From Streptomyces sp. SJL17-4 (GTDB lineage: Bacteria > Actinomycetota > Actinomycetes > Streptomycetales > Streptomycetaceae), in contig NZ_CP104578.1 of assembly GCF_036826855.1 (NCBI RefSeq), positions 5,057,501-5,121,500 of the forward strand: 64,000 nucleotides of DNA. Direction: 5' to 3'. The notes under the pieces were generated by a model. That model was not told the origin of the DNA. It saw nothing but the letters and a program-made list of their open reading frames with translations, and ran no database searches. This document shows positions 15,801 through 23,829 of the stretch, one piece after another; position 1 is the first letter of the stretch; the number at the start of each line of letters is the position of its first letter. The position numbers were made by a program, and so were the translations under genes.

Positions 15801-16186
15801 TAGGCCCAGGAGAAGTACGAGAAGGGCTGCCCGTGCGAGGAGACGGCGAGGATGTCGGAGCGGCCGTCCTTGTCGGGGGGAGTCCAGCCGCAGACGCGGG
15901 TGTCGGTCGATCCCCAGTAGGTGAGCCGCCGGGCGGACCCGCCTTCGATGGGGACGAGATGGATCTCTGGGTCGAGGCTGCGCCAGTTCGTGTACGCGAT
16001 CTGCCGGCCGTCCGGTGAGAAGCGCGGGTGCCCGACCCGCGTCCGGTCGACGGTGAGCCGCCAGGCCCGGCCGGGGCGGTGGCCCTCGGGGACGAGCGGG
16101 GCGATCCAGAGATCGTCCTCGGCGGCGAAGCACAGCAGGTCGTCGTGGAGGTGCGGAAAACGGAGATACGCGACGTCGTCACTCAC
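12854..16186 (-). CDS. Tricorn protease homologue
   Basis: About 1,110 aa from GTG 16186 (the frame is open to 16309; homologues start near VSDDVAYLRFPHLHDDLLCF). N-terminal ~650 residues are WD/PD40-like beta-propellers (HPRFSPDGRQIAYTNWRS, LAFSPDGDWLTWS). Then come the mixed domain, a PDZ domain (LGANLVPREAGWTVKRILPG) and the C-terminal tail-specific-type serine protease core. The Ser-His of LGTSHAYV, the VDVRGNAGG loop and the nucleophile region TSSDGDMI match Tricorn catalytic elements. No signal peptide; a cytoplasmic peptidase degrading proteasome- or Clp-derived peptides. The Shine-Dalgarno abuts the chosen GTG, so the exact start is uncertain. Confidence 0.9.
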   Translation of the reverse strand: MSDDVAYLRFPHLHDDLLCFAAEDDLWIAPLVPEGHRPGRAWRLTVDRTRVGHPRFSPDGRQIAYTNWRSLDPEIHLVPIEGGSARRLTYWGSTDTRVCGWTPPDKDGRSDILAVSSHGQPFSYFSWAYNVPTDGSPGLRLPWGPVSDISVFENGAHGNAGNGAAGGHEGERRTLLLTGKPPHEPAAWKRYLGGATGRLWLHGERLLPDIGGHLDCPMAVDGRIAFLSDHEGIGNLYSCLPDGTDLLRHTDHDEFYARHASSDGHRVVYQCAGDLWIVDALTPGSRPRKLEVRLGGQRVGRRPYQVPAAHHVDAVSVDETGRASAVSVRGSLYWLTHRDGPARTIVDTPGVRVRLPEMLGSGGQVAYVTDAEGEDAVEVAYLPRASGDRPPRRLASGDLGRVEELIADSDGERLAIASHDGRLLLLDATEDSNGEVTELIRSVNGPVRDLAFSPDGDWLTWSHPGIGRSLRSIKMCRISGPGARTVVDVTNGRFEDENPVFTRDGRYLAFLSWRGFDPVYDVHTGDLSFPLGCRPYLVPLSSATPSPFALLPDGRPAAGGLDPADDDTETADGTVTVEIEGLPDRVTPFPVAASKYSALHPVSGGGLVWLRWPISGALGETFANPTDTSGKPTLEHFSITKARKSELAKDLDWFAVSGDGTRLVVADEGELRAVPATESGDGDSTVYLDLRRILHEIEPGAEWRQAFDEAGRIVRAYFWEPDMGGVDWTAVLDQYRPLVERVASPDEFADLLREVLGELGTSHAYVTPARRNEGPPHYQRPMGLLGANLVPREAGWTVKRILPGESSDSKARSPLAGTGIREGAVLTHVDGRPVDPVTGPYPLLSGTGGTTVELTFTPAEGEGRARRVAVVPLIDERPLRYQDWVAKRRAVVREVSGGRCGYLHIPDMGGSGWAQFNRDLRMEVSRPALIVDVRGNAGGNISELVIEKLTRRILGWDLTRNAQPVSYASNAPRGPVVALADEATSSDGDMITAAFKLLGLGPVVGQRTWGGVVGMTGRHRLGDGTQITVPMNAAWFPEYGWSLENHGVEPDLAVLRTPLDWAEGRHAQLDDAVEVALALLAETPAASPPGYADLPDRSRPKLPPRGTAEE

Positions 16187-16250
16187 CTCCCCATGCTTTC
16201 CGCGCGGAGGGGGTGAGGCAACTCGTACGTGCTTGCGGGCGTCTTCACGG

Positions 16251-16328
16251 CTGTGGCTTCCGTGTGGCTCCCATGTGGTTTCCATGCGGCTTCCCATGCC
16301 GCTTCCCATGCGGCTTCCCGTGTGGCCC
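16251..16328. repeat. Degenerate 11-12-bp tandem repeat between tricorn and tetR
   Basis: Seven consecutive units of consensus CRTGYGGCTTCC; the central three (CATGCGGCTTCC, CATGCCGCTTCC, CATGCGGCTTCC) differ by one base. The array ends about 10 bp before the first TetR operator. Confidence 0.8.
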
Positions 16329-16337
16329 AGGACACGT

Positions 16338-16352
16338 ACGAAACGGTTTCGT
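16338..16352. promoter_or_regulatory. TetR operator 1 (perfect 15-bp palindrome)
   Basis: ACGAAAC-G-GTTTCGT, an exact inverted repeat with one central base. Its right half overlaps a candidate -35 hexamer TTTCGT (16347-16352), 17 bp upstream of TATCTT (16370-16375). Confidence 0.85.
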
Positions 16353-16369
16353 TTCGCTGCGGGTGGGGG

Positions 16370-16375
16370 TATCTT
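16370..16375 (+). promoter_or_regulatory. -10 element (TATCTT) of the tetR-MMPL promoter
   Basis: TATCTT with TTTCGT 17 bp upstream. The expected start of transcription is about 16382, at the left edge of operator 2. Confidence 0.55.
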
Positions 16376-16383
16376 CGTACTGT

Positions 16384-16398
16384 ACGAAACCGTTTCGT
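16384..16398. promoter_or_regulatory. TetR operator 2 (perfect 15-bp palindrome)
   Basis: ACGAAAC-C-GTTTCGT, the same 7-bp arms as operator 1 with centres 46 bp apart. It lies over the predicted transcription start and 17 bp before the tetR ATG. Confidence 0.85.
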
Positions 16399-16415
16399 TC
16401 GGTCAGGAGTCGGAG

Positions 16416-16988
16416 ATGGCCCGCAGCAGGCTCACCCCGGAGCGGGAGTCCGAGCTGTACGGAGCGGTGCTCGACCTGCTCCGCGAGGTCGGCTACGACG
16501 CCCTCACCATGGACGCCGTCGCCGCCCGCACCCACTCCAGCAAGGCCACCCTCTACCGCCAGTGGGGGAGCAAGCCCGAGCTGGTCGCCAGGGCGCTGCG
16601 CGCCAACAAGCCGGCCGATCTCTCCGAGATCGACACCGGCTCGCTGCGCGGCGACTTCCACGAACTCATGACACGGACCGACGACTGTCAGATGGAGAAG
16701 GACTCCGCGCTGATGCGGGGCCTCGCCCATGCCGTCCACACCAACCCCGAACTGCACCGGGCGCTGCGCGAGCTGCTCATCGAACCCGAGATGAACGGCC
16801 TCGACGAAGTGCTGCGCAGAGCGGTCCGCAGGGGCGAGGTCGACGCCGGGAACCCGGCGCTGAAGCTCATCCCCCACATGCTGATCGGTGCGTTCATCGC
16901 CCGGCCGCTGATCGACGATCAGCCGGTCGACCGCGCGTTCCTCAGCGCGTACGTCGACGCCGTCGTGCTCCCCTCACTCGGCGTCTGA
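16416..16988 (+). CDS. TetR-family regulator of the adjacent MMPL exporter
   Basis: 190 aa from ATG 16416, preceded by AGGAG. The TetR DNA-binding domain occupies residues ~8-55 (ELYGAVLDLLREVGYDALTM, then SSKATLYRQWGSKPELV). The C-terminal ligand domain is ordinary in length. Two perfect operator palindromes flank its promoter, so it is expected to repress itself and the MMPL gene 106 bp downstream. Its inducing ligand is unknown; MMPL partners suggest a lipid or hydrophobic compound. Confidence 0.9.
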   Translation: MARSRLTPERESELYGAVLDLLREVGYDALTMDAVAARTHSSKATLYRQWGSKPELVARALRANKPADLSEIDTGSLRGDFHELMTRTDDCQMEKDSALMRGLAHAVHTNPELHRALRELLIEPEMNGLDEVLRRAVRRGEVDAGNPALKLIPHMLIGAFIARPLIDDQPVDRAFLSAYVDAVVLPSLGV

Positions 16989-17094
16989 CCCCAGCAGTAC
17001 CCGCTCCGCCCTTTCTCCACCTGACGTCGAACCGCTCACGCCGTCGGGCCGGCTCCCCATGCCCTGTCCCACCACGAAATGGGAGTACGCCCCC

Positions 17095-19287
17095 GTGGCC
17101 ACGTTCCTGTACAAGTTGGGCCGTTCCGCCTTCCGGCGCCGACGGCTCGTCGCCCTCCTGTGGGTGGCCCTCCTGGCGGTCGCCGGGATCGGCGCCGCCA
17201 CCGCGCCCGTCGCGACCTCCAGCTCCTTCTCGATCCCCGGCACCGAGGCCCAGCGCGCCTTCGACCTGCTCGAAGAGCGCTTCCCGGGCGCCGGCGCCGA
17301 CGGAGCCACCGCCCGCGTCGTCTTCAAGGCCCCCGAGGGCCAGAAGATGACCGACCCGGCGCACAAGGCCGTCGTCGAGGAGACCGTCGCCGCCCTGAAG
17401 TCCGGCTCGGACCAGATCGTCTCGGTCACCGACCCGTACACCGGGCAGGCCGTCTCCCAGAACGGCTCCACCGCCTACGTCTCCGTCGCCTACAAGGTCA
17501 ACGCGATGGAGCTGACCGACGAGACGCGCGAGGCCCTGACCCAGGCCGGGCAGAACGCCCAGGGCAAGGGGCTGACCGTCGAGGTCGGCGGTGACGCCCT
17601 CCAGACCATGCCGGAGCAGGGTGCGAGCGAGATCATCGGCATCGTCATCGCCGGCATCGTCCTCGTCATGACCTTCGGCTCACTCGTCGCCGCGGGGCTT
17701 CCGCTGCTCACGGCGATCATCGGCGTCGGCATCGGCGTCTCGTCGATCACCGCGCTCGCGAACGTCCTGGACCTCGGCTCCACCACCTCCACCCTCGCGA
17801 TGATGATCGGCCTCGCGGTCGGCATCGACTACGCCCTCTTCATCGTCTCCCGCTACCGCGCGGAGCTGGCCGAGGGCCGCGAGAAGGAGGACGCCGCGGG
17901 CCGCGCCGTCGGCACGGCGGGCTCCGCCGTCGTCTTCGCCGGACTCACCGTCGTCATCGCCCTGGTCGGCCTGGCCGTCGTCAACATCCCGATGCTGACG
18001 AAGATGGGCTTCGCCGCCGCCGGCACGGTCGTCGTCGCCGTACTGATCGCGCTCACCCTGATCCCGGCGATGCTCGGCTTCGCCGGCGACAAGGTCCTCG
18101 GCCGCAAGCAGCGCAAGGCCGCGAAGGCCGGCGTCGCCGCCTCGACGGGTGACAAGAAGGCCGAGAAGCCCAACGGTGGTACCCGCTGGGCCCGCTTCGT
18201 CCTCCGTCGCCCCGTGATGGTGCTGCTGATCGGCGTCCTCGGCCTCGGCGCGATCGCGCTGCCCGCCGCCTCCCTCGAGATGGGCCTCCCGGACGACGGC
18301 GTCAAGCCCACCTCCACCACCGAGCGCCGGGCGTACGACACGCTGTCGGACGGCTTCGGCCCCGGCTTCAACGGCCCGCTGCTCGTCGTCGTCGACGGCG
18401 ACAAGGCGACCGCCGACAAGGCGGTCTCCACGATCAAGGGCCTCGAAGGCTGGGCCGCCGTCACCCCGGCGACCCCGAACAAGGCCGGCGACGCCGCGAT
18501 GATCACGGTGGTCCCGAAGGACCGCCCGTCCTCGGAGGCCACCGAGAGCCTCGTCCACGACATCCGGGACGCCACCGGCGACGACGTGCTCGTCACCGGC
18601 GCCACCGCGATGAACATCGACTTCTCGCAGAAGATGAACGACGCCCTGGTGCCGTACCTGGCCCTCGTCGTCGGTCTGGCCTTCCTGCTCCTGACCGTGG
18701 TCTTCCGCTCGATCCTCGTCCCCCTGAAGGCGGCCCTCGGCTTCCTGCTCTCGGTGGTCGCGGCCCTCGGCGCGGTCGTGGCGGTCTTCCAGTGGGGCTG
18801 GCTCGGCAGCCTCTTCGGGGTCGAGCAGACCGGCCCGATCATGTCGATGATGCCGATCTTCATGGTGGGTGTCGTCTTCGGTCTCGCGATGGACTACGAG
18901 GTCTTCCTCGTCACCCGGATGCGTGAGGCGTACGTCCACGGGGAGCGGCCCGGCGAGGCGATCGTGAGCGGCTTCCGCCACAGCGCCCGGGTGGTCACCG
19001 CCGCCGCCGTGATCATGATCGGCGTCTTCGCGGGCTTCATCGGCATGACGGACCAGATGATCAAGATGATCGGCTTCGGCCTGGCCATCGCGGTCCTCTT
19101 CGACGCCTTCGTGGTCCGGATGGCGATCGTCCCGGCTGTGCTCGCGCTCCTGGGCCACAAGGCCTGGTGGCTGCCGAAGTGGCTGGACCGGATCCTCCCG
19201 AACGTGGACGTCGAGGGCGAGGGACTCGCCAAGGACGCGCCCGCGGACGAGGCGGACGGCTCGAAGCCGGACCTCGTCAAGGTCTGA
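17095..19287 (+). CDS. MMPL/RND-family membrane transporter
   Basis: 730 aa from GTG 17095 (a longer ATG start at 17059 exists; VATFLYKLGRSAFRRRR is the usual MMPL opening and GGGAG lies upstream). Two similar halves each have one membrane helix, a large extracytoplasmic loop and a block of five or six helices. Half one carries GLAVGIDYALFIVSRYR and half two GLAMDYEVFLVTRMREA, the Asp-Tyr motifs in proton-relay helices of MMPL/RND transporters. A Lys/Ala-rich cytoplasmic linker (about residues 335-370) separates the halves. Probably exports a hydrophobic compound under control of the upstream TetR protein. Confidence 0.92.
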   Translation: MATFLYKLGRSAFRRRRLVALLWVALLAVAGIGAATAPVATSSSFSIPGTEAQRAFDLLEERFPGAGADGATARVVFKAPEGQKMTDPAHKAVVEETVAALKSGSDQIVSVTDPYTGQAVSQNGSTAYVSVAYKVNAMELTDETREALTQAGQNAQGKGLTVEVGGDALQTMPEQGASEIIGIVIAGIVLVMTFGSLVAAGLPLLTAIIGVGIGVSSITALANVLDLGSTTSTLAMMIGLAVGIDYALFIVSRYRAELAEGREKEDAAGRAVGTAGSAVVFAGLTVVIALVGLAVVNIPMLTKMGFAAAGTVVVAVLIALTLIPAMLGFAGDKVLGRKQRKAAKAGVAASTGDKKAEKPNGGTRWARFVLRRPVMVLLIGVLGLGAIALPAASLEMGLPDDGVKPTSTTERRAYDTLSDGFGPGFNGPLLVVVDGDKATADKAVSTIKGLEGWAAVTPATPNKAGDAAMITVVPKDRPSSEATESLVHDIRDATGDDVLVTGATAMNIDFSQKMNDALVPYLALVVGLAFLLLTVVFRSILVPLKAALGFLLSVVAALGAVVAVFQWGWLGSLFGVEQTGPIMSMMPIFMVGVVFGLAMDYEVFLVTRMREAYVHGERPGEAIVSGFRHSARVVTAAAVIMIGVFAGFIGMTDQMIKMIGFGLAIAVLFDAFVVRMAIVPAVLALLGHKAWWLPKWLDRILPNVDVEGEGLAKDAPADEADGSKPDLVKV

Positions 19288-19322
19288 CCGGACCGGCCCG
19301 CCGGGCCCCCGTACGTACGCCG

Positions 19323-19733
19323 TCAGCTCGTCGTCATCGACGCGCCGGCGGCGTACGTGTGTTTCAGGAACCGGGTCAGCGCCGTCGTGTCGAACTGGAC
19401 GACCGTCACCACCCCGTCGTCCTTGTGCAGCTCGACGACCGTCTGGACGCGGCCGCAGGGCCAGACGCCGATGTCGCCGCGGCGGGTCGGGGCGCGCAGG
19501 CCCGTCTCCAGGAGGACGCGGGGGAAGGACCACTCGATGTCGCCGGGGAAGACGAAGCGGACGGTCGCGGGGGAGAAGCCGGGGTCGTAGCGGAGATCGA
19601 CGGGGACGGGCCGGGAGAGCGGGGCGTCGCTGATGATGCGTCCCCTGGCGTGATCCTCGACCGCACGGTCCGCGCCCCGGTCGGTTGTGTGGGCGGCTTC
19701 GTGGTCGGCTTCGCGGTCGTCTGCGGCGGCCAT
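19323..19733 (-). CDS. SsgA-like (SALP) sporulation/cell-division regulator
   Basis: 136 aa. The SALP core begins near residue 43: VPVDLRYDPGFSPATVRFVF, then the aromatic/arginine stretch EWSFPRVLLETGL, VWPCGRVQ and a C-terminal FDTTALTRFLKHTYA. The N-terminal ~35 residues are polar low complexity. SALPs are streptomycete-specific proteins steering septum placement and spore maturation. By remembered gene order it could correspond to ssgE of S. coelicolor, but I cannot confirm the orthologue. It is divergent from the nickel/cobalt ECF operon. Confidence 0.8.
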   Translation of the reverse strand: MAAADDREADHEAAHTTDRGADRAVEDHARGRIISDAPLSRPVPVDLRYDPGFSPATVRFVFPGDIEWSFPRVLLETGLRAPTRRGDIGVWPCGRVQTVVELHKDDGVVTVVQFDTTALTRFLKHTYAAGASMTTS

Positions 19734-19832
19734 CGGGGGCTCCTCACAGTTTTGTCCTCTTATCGACTAATGTCCCACTCCTTCCCGGCGTACGCACGAA
19801 CCATGCGCCGCTGTTCTGTGACCTGTGCGCTC

Positions 19833-19849
19833 TTGCAAGTGCTTTGCAG
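19833..19849. promoter_or_regulatory. Putative Nur box (nickel-responsive Fur-family operator)
   Basis: TTGCAA-GTGCT-TTGCAG differs at one base from the reported Streptomyces Nur consensus tTGCaa-N5-ttGCAA. It is nested in a longer 29-bp inverted repeat (GCGCTC 19827-19832 and GAGCGC 19850-19855). Position: 21 bp before the first transporter gene start, suiting repression when nickel is plentiful. Confidence 0.7.
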
Positions 19850-19869
19850 GAGCGCTCATCATTCAGGGC

Positions 19870-20901
19870 GTGCATGTACCTGACGGATTCATCAACGCCC
19901 CCGTATCGGTCGCCGCCGGTGTCGTCGCCGCCGGCGCCGTCGCCGTGAGCCTGCGCGGGGCGCGGCGGGAACTGGACGAGCGCACCGCTCCGCTCGCCGG
20001 GCTGGTCGCGGCCTTCATCTTCGCCGTCCAGATGCTGAACTTCCCGGTCGCCGCCGGAACCAGCGGACATCTCCTCGGCGGTGCGCTCGCGGCGATCCTC
20101 GTCGGGCCGTGGACCGGTGTCCTGTGCATAGCCGTCGTCCTGCTCATGCAGGGCATCCTCTTCGCCGACGGCGGCATCACCGCGCTCGGCGTGAACATCA
20201 CGGTCATGGGTGTCGTCACGGTCGTCGTCGCGTACGCGCTCTTCCGCGGCCTCGTCCTGCTGCTGCCCCGCACCCGCGCCTCGGTGACCGCGGCCTCCTT
20301 CGTCGCCGCGCTCGTCTCCGTACCGGCGTCGGCCGCCGCCTTCACCCTGCTCTACGCGATCGGCGGCACCACCGCCGTACCGGTGGGCAAGGTCCTCACG
20401 GCCATGGTCGGCGTGCACACCCTCATCGGCATCGGCGAGGCCGTCATCACCATGCTGACCGTCGGCGCGGTCATCGCCGTCCGCCCCGACCTGGTCTACG
20501 GCGCCCGCGGCCTGACCGCCCCGCTCAAGCTCCGCGTCGGCGGCGAGCTGGTCGACGCGGCGCCCGCCGCCGCGCCCGCCGCCGCCCCCGCCGGGTCGCC
20601 GAAGAAGCTGTGGATCGGCGGTCTCGTCACCGCCCTCGTCCTCGCCGGCTTCGTCTCCTTCTACGCCTCCGCCAGCCCCGACGGCCTGGAGAAGGTCGCC
20701 GCCGACAAGGGCTTCGACGCCAAGGTCGAGGACCACGCCGCCGCCGACTCCCCGCTCGCCGACTACGGCGTCAAGGGCATCGAGACCGCCCGGCTCTCCG
20801 GCGGCCTGGCCGGCACCATCGGCGTGGGCGCGACCCTCGCCGTCGGCACCGGAGCCTTCTGGGTCGTCCGCCGCCGCAGGTCCGCCGCCCTGGAGGGCTG
20901 A
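19870..20901 (+). CDS. ECF nickel/cobalt transporter substrate-binding S component, NikM-NikN (CbiM-PDGLE) fusion
   Basis: 343 aa. GTG 19870 is decisive: it gives Met1-His2-Val-Pro-Asp-Gly-Phe, and in NikM/CbiM proteins the N-terminal amine plus His2 coordinate the metal. With this start a second conserved histidine falls at position 67 (GTSGHLLGG), the known third ligand position. Six or seven membrane helices follow (e.g. VLCIAVVLLMQGILFADGG). After an Ala/Pro linker (~230-245), a PDGLE-type domain (SPDGLEKVA) and a final helix form a fused NikN-like part. Operon nikMN-Q-O; the Nur box upstream suggests nickel. Confidence 0.88.
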   Translation: MHVPDGFINAPVSVAAGVVAAGAVAVSLRGARRELDERTAPLAGLVAAFIFAVQMLNFPVAAGTSGHLLGGALAAILVGPWTGVLCIAVVLLMQGILFADGGITALGVNITVMGVVTVVVAYALFRGLVLLLPRTRASVTAASFVAALVSVPASAAAFTLLYAIGGTTAVPVGKVLTAMVGVHTLIGIGEAVITMLTVGAVIAVRPDLVYGARGLTAPLKLRVGGELVDAAPAAAPAAAPAGSPKKLWIGGLVTALVLAGFVSFYASASPDGLEKVAADKGFDAKVEDHAAADSPLADYGVKGIETARLSGGLAGTIGVGATLAVGTGAFWVVRRRRSAALEG

Positions 20902-20902
20902 C

Positions 20903-21660
20903 ATGGGAGCGGGGCACGTACACAAGCTCTACCGGCACGCGCACTCGCCGGTCCACGAGCTGCCCCCGCACACCAAGCTGGCCGCGGTCCTCGGCTTCGT
21001 CGTGGTCGTCGTCTCGACGCCCCGCGAGGCCGTCTGGGCCTTCGCCCTCTACGCCGTGCTCCTCGCGGTCGTGGCGGCGACGGCCCGCGTCCCGGCCGGC
21101 TTCCTGCTGAAGCGGCTGCTCATCGAGGTGCCCTTCGTCGCGTTCGCGCTGCTCATGCCCTTCGTCGTCCCCGGCGAGCAGACGACCGTCCTCGGGGTGT
21201 CGCTCAGCGTCCCCGGCCTGTGGGGCGCCTGGAACGTCCTCGCCAAGGGCACCCTCGGCGTCGCCACCTCCGTCCTCCTCGCCTCCACCACCGAACTGCG
21301 CGAGCTTCTCCTCGGCCTCCAGCGGCTGAAGCTGCCCCCGCTGCTCGTCCAGATCGCCTCGTTCATGATCCGGTACGGCGACGTGATCACCGACGAGATG
21401 CGCCGGATGTCCGTCGCCCGCCGCTCGCGCGGCTTCGAGGCGCGGGGCGTCCGCCACTGGGGCGTCCTCGCCAAATCGGCCGGCGCGCTCTTCATCCGCT
21501 CGTACGAGCGCGGGGAGCGGGTCCACCTCGCCATGGTCAGCCGTGGCTACACGGGCACGATGCCGGTCATCGACGAGGTGACCGCGACCCGCGCCCAGTG
21601 GACGTACGCCGCCGCGCTGCCGCTCACCGCACTCCTGATCTGCCTCCTCGGATGGACGCT

Positions 21661-21664
<4 letters not shown>
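20903..21664 (+). CDS. ECF transporter transmembrane T component (CbiQ/NikQ)
   Basis: 253 aa integral membrane protein with about five helices. The cytoplasmic coupling segments carry the two Ala-Arg-x signatures of EcfT proteins: VARRSRGFEARG and, after SYERGERVHLA, MVSRGYTG. It couples ATP hydrolysis by the ATPase subunit to release of metal from NikM. It begins 1 bp after the S component stop, and its stop overlaps the ATPase start by 4 bp (ATGA). Confidence 0.9.
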
Positions 21665-22401
<737 letters not shown>

Positions 22402-22493
22402 CTGTCGCGCTCGGTGGCCCGACCCCGGAATCCGGCCTTCTCCCCTCGCGTTGCACCATGGGAGCCGGTCGTACGAAAGGGAGAGTGGCACAG

Positions 22494-23669
22494 GTGGACG
22501 TCCAGGGCACGGTGGCGGCGGGCTGGGAGCCGGTCAGGGACGCGTTCCTGCGCAACTTCGAGCAGCGCGGCGAGCGCGGGGCGGCCGTCGCCGTCCACCG
22601 CGACGGCGAGAAGGTCGTCGACCTGTGGGCGGGGACGAAGGACGTCGACGGGCAGGACCCCTGGACGGAGGACACCGCGCAGGTCGTCCGCTCGGCCACC
22701 AAGGGCGTGGCCGCGGCCGTGCCCCTGCTCCTGCACCAGCGCGGGCTGCTCGACCTGGACGCCCCGGTCGCCGCGTACTGGCCCGAGTTCAAGGCGGCGG
22801 GCAAGGACGGCGTGACCGTACGGCAGCTCCTCGCGCACCGGGCCGGAGTCCCCGTCCTGGACCGGCCGCTCACCCTCGCCGAGGCCGTCGACCTCCCGAC
22901 GGCGACCGCCGCGATATCCGCCCAGGCCCCCGTCTGGGAGCCCGGCACGGCCCACGGCTACCACGCCCACACCTTCAGCTGGCTGCTCTCCGGCCTGGTC
23001 CACCGGGTCACCGGCCGCACCATCGGCCGCTGGGTCGCCGAGGAGATCACCGACCCCCTCGGACTCGACCTGTGGATCGGGCTCCCCGACGCGGAGGCCC
23101 ACCGGGTCGGCCGCCTCGGCCCCGTCGAGGAGATCGAACCGCCCGGCAGCGGCGCCCTCAAGCTCCGCCCCAAGCGCTCCGTCACCGAGGCGTACCAGGA
23201 CCCGAACTCGCTGACCCGGCGCGCCTTCGGGGTCATCGACCCCAAGCCCGACGAGAACGACCCGGTCTACCGGGCCGCCGAACTGCCCGGCTCCGCCGGG
23301 GTGGCGACGGCCCGCGCCCTCTCCCGCTTCTACGCGGCCACCCTCGGCCCCGTGGACGGCGCCGGGCGCCTCTTCACCCCCGACACCGTCACGCTCGCCC
23401 GGACCGAGGAGTCGGCGGGCGCGGACAAGGTGCTGCTCGTCGGCACCCGCTTCGGCCTCGGCCACATGCTGCACGGCCCGGCGTCCCCGCTCCTCGGCCC
23501 GTCCTCGTACGGCCACCCGGGGCGCGGCGGCTCGCTCGGCTTCGCCGACCCCGACGCCGGCATCGCCTTCGGGTACGTGACGAACGGCATGCGCAAGACG
23601 GTGACGGCGGATCCGCGCGCGCAGTCGCTGGTGAGGGCGGTCGGGGCGGTGGTGAACGGGGCGGTGTGA
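22494..23669 (+). CDS. Beta-lactamase-fold serine hydrolase (EstB-like)
   Basis: 391 aa from GTG 22494, chosen because GGGAG ends 10 nt upstream; in-frame starts at 22485 and 22458 are possible. Class C beta-lactamase/esterase elements: nucleophile motif SATK (S-x-x-K), the YHAHT motif in place of YxN, and a late GHPGRGGS glycine block before the final strand (KTG equivalent). The YHAxT form usually marks EstB-type esterases rather than antibiotic-hydrolysing enzymes. No signal peptide is evident, so it is probably cytoplasmic. It stands alone between the nickel operon and the ArsR gene. Confidence 0.82.
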   Translation: MDVQGTVAAGWEPVRDAFLRNFEQRGERGAAVAVHRDGEKVVDLWAGTKDVDGQDPWTEDTAQVVRSATKGVAAAVPLLLHQRGLLDLDAPVAAYWPEFKAAGKDGVTVRQLLAHRAGVPVLDRPLTLAEAVDLPTATAAISAQAPVWEPGTAHGYHAHTFSWLLSGLVHRVTGRTIGRWVAEEITDPLGLDLWIGLPDAEAHRVGRLGPVEEIEPPGSGALKLRPKRSVTEAYQDPNSLTRRAFGVIDPKPDENDPVYRAAELPGSAGVATARALSRFYAATLGPVDGAGRLFTPDTVTLARTEESAGADKVLLVGTRFGLGHMLHGPASPLLGPSSYGHPGRGGSLGFADPDAGIAFGYVTNGMRKTVTADPRAQSLVRAVGAVVNGAV

Positions 23670-23706
23670 ACCGCTCCTTCGGCGACCGCGAGGCCGGCGG
23701 ACTCCC

Positions 23707-23741
23707 CGACCTGACATTCCTCCGCGCACGACCTGACATTC
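23707..23741. promoter_or_regulatory. Two 13-bp direct repeats, candidate regulator binding site
   Basis: CGACCTGACATTC occurs exactly at 23707-23719 and 23729-23741, with starts 22 bp apart (about two helical turns) and ~90 bp before the ArsR-type gene. TAGCGT at ~23780 could be a -10. Confidence 0.55.
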
Positions 23742-23829
23742 TGCGCTTCCGGGGCGCGGATCGGCGATCGCCCGGGCGCTAGCGTGTGCCCGCTCCACCG
23801 TCCGGTGGACCAGGCGCACGGGGGCGCAT

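Noticed and set aside
12989..16018. A 1,009-codon open frame on the plus strand opposite tricorn
   Set aside because: It is the GC-rich antisense shadow of the tricorn gene: repetitive Gly/Val/Asp-rich translation with no domain, while the minus strand has continuous tricorn motifs.
16251..16328. CRISPR or replication-origin iterons in the 12-bp repeats
   Set aside because: No spacers, no A/T-rich unwinding region, no DnaA boxes and no replication genes nearby.
19734..19869. Cobalamin riboswitch controlling the CbiM-like gene
   Set aside because: No B12-box or length sufficient for the riboswitch; the Nur-like dyad explains the region better.
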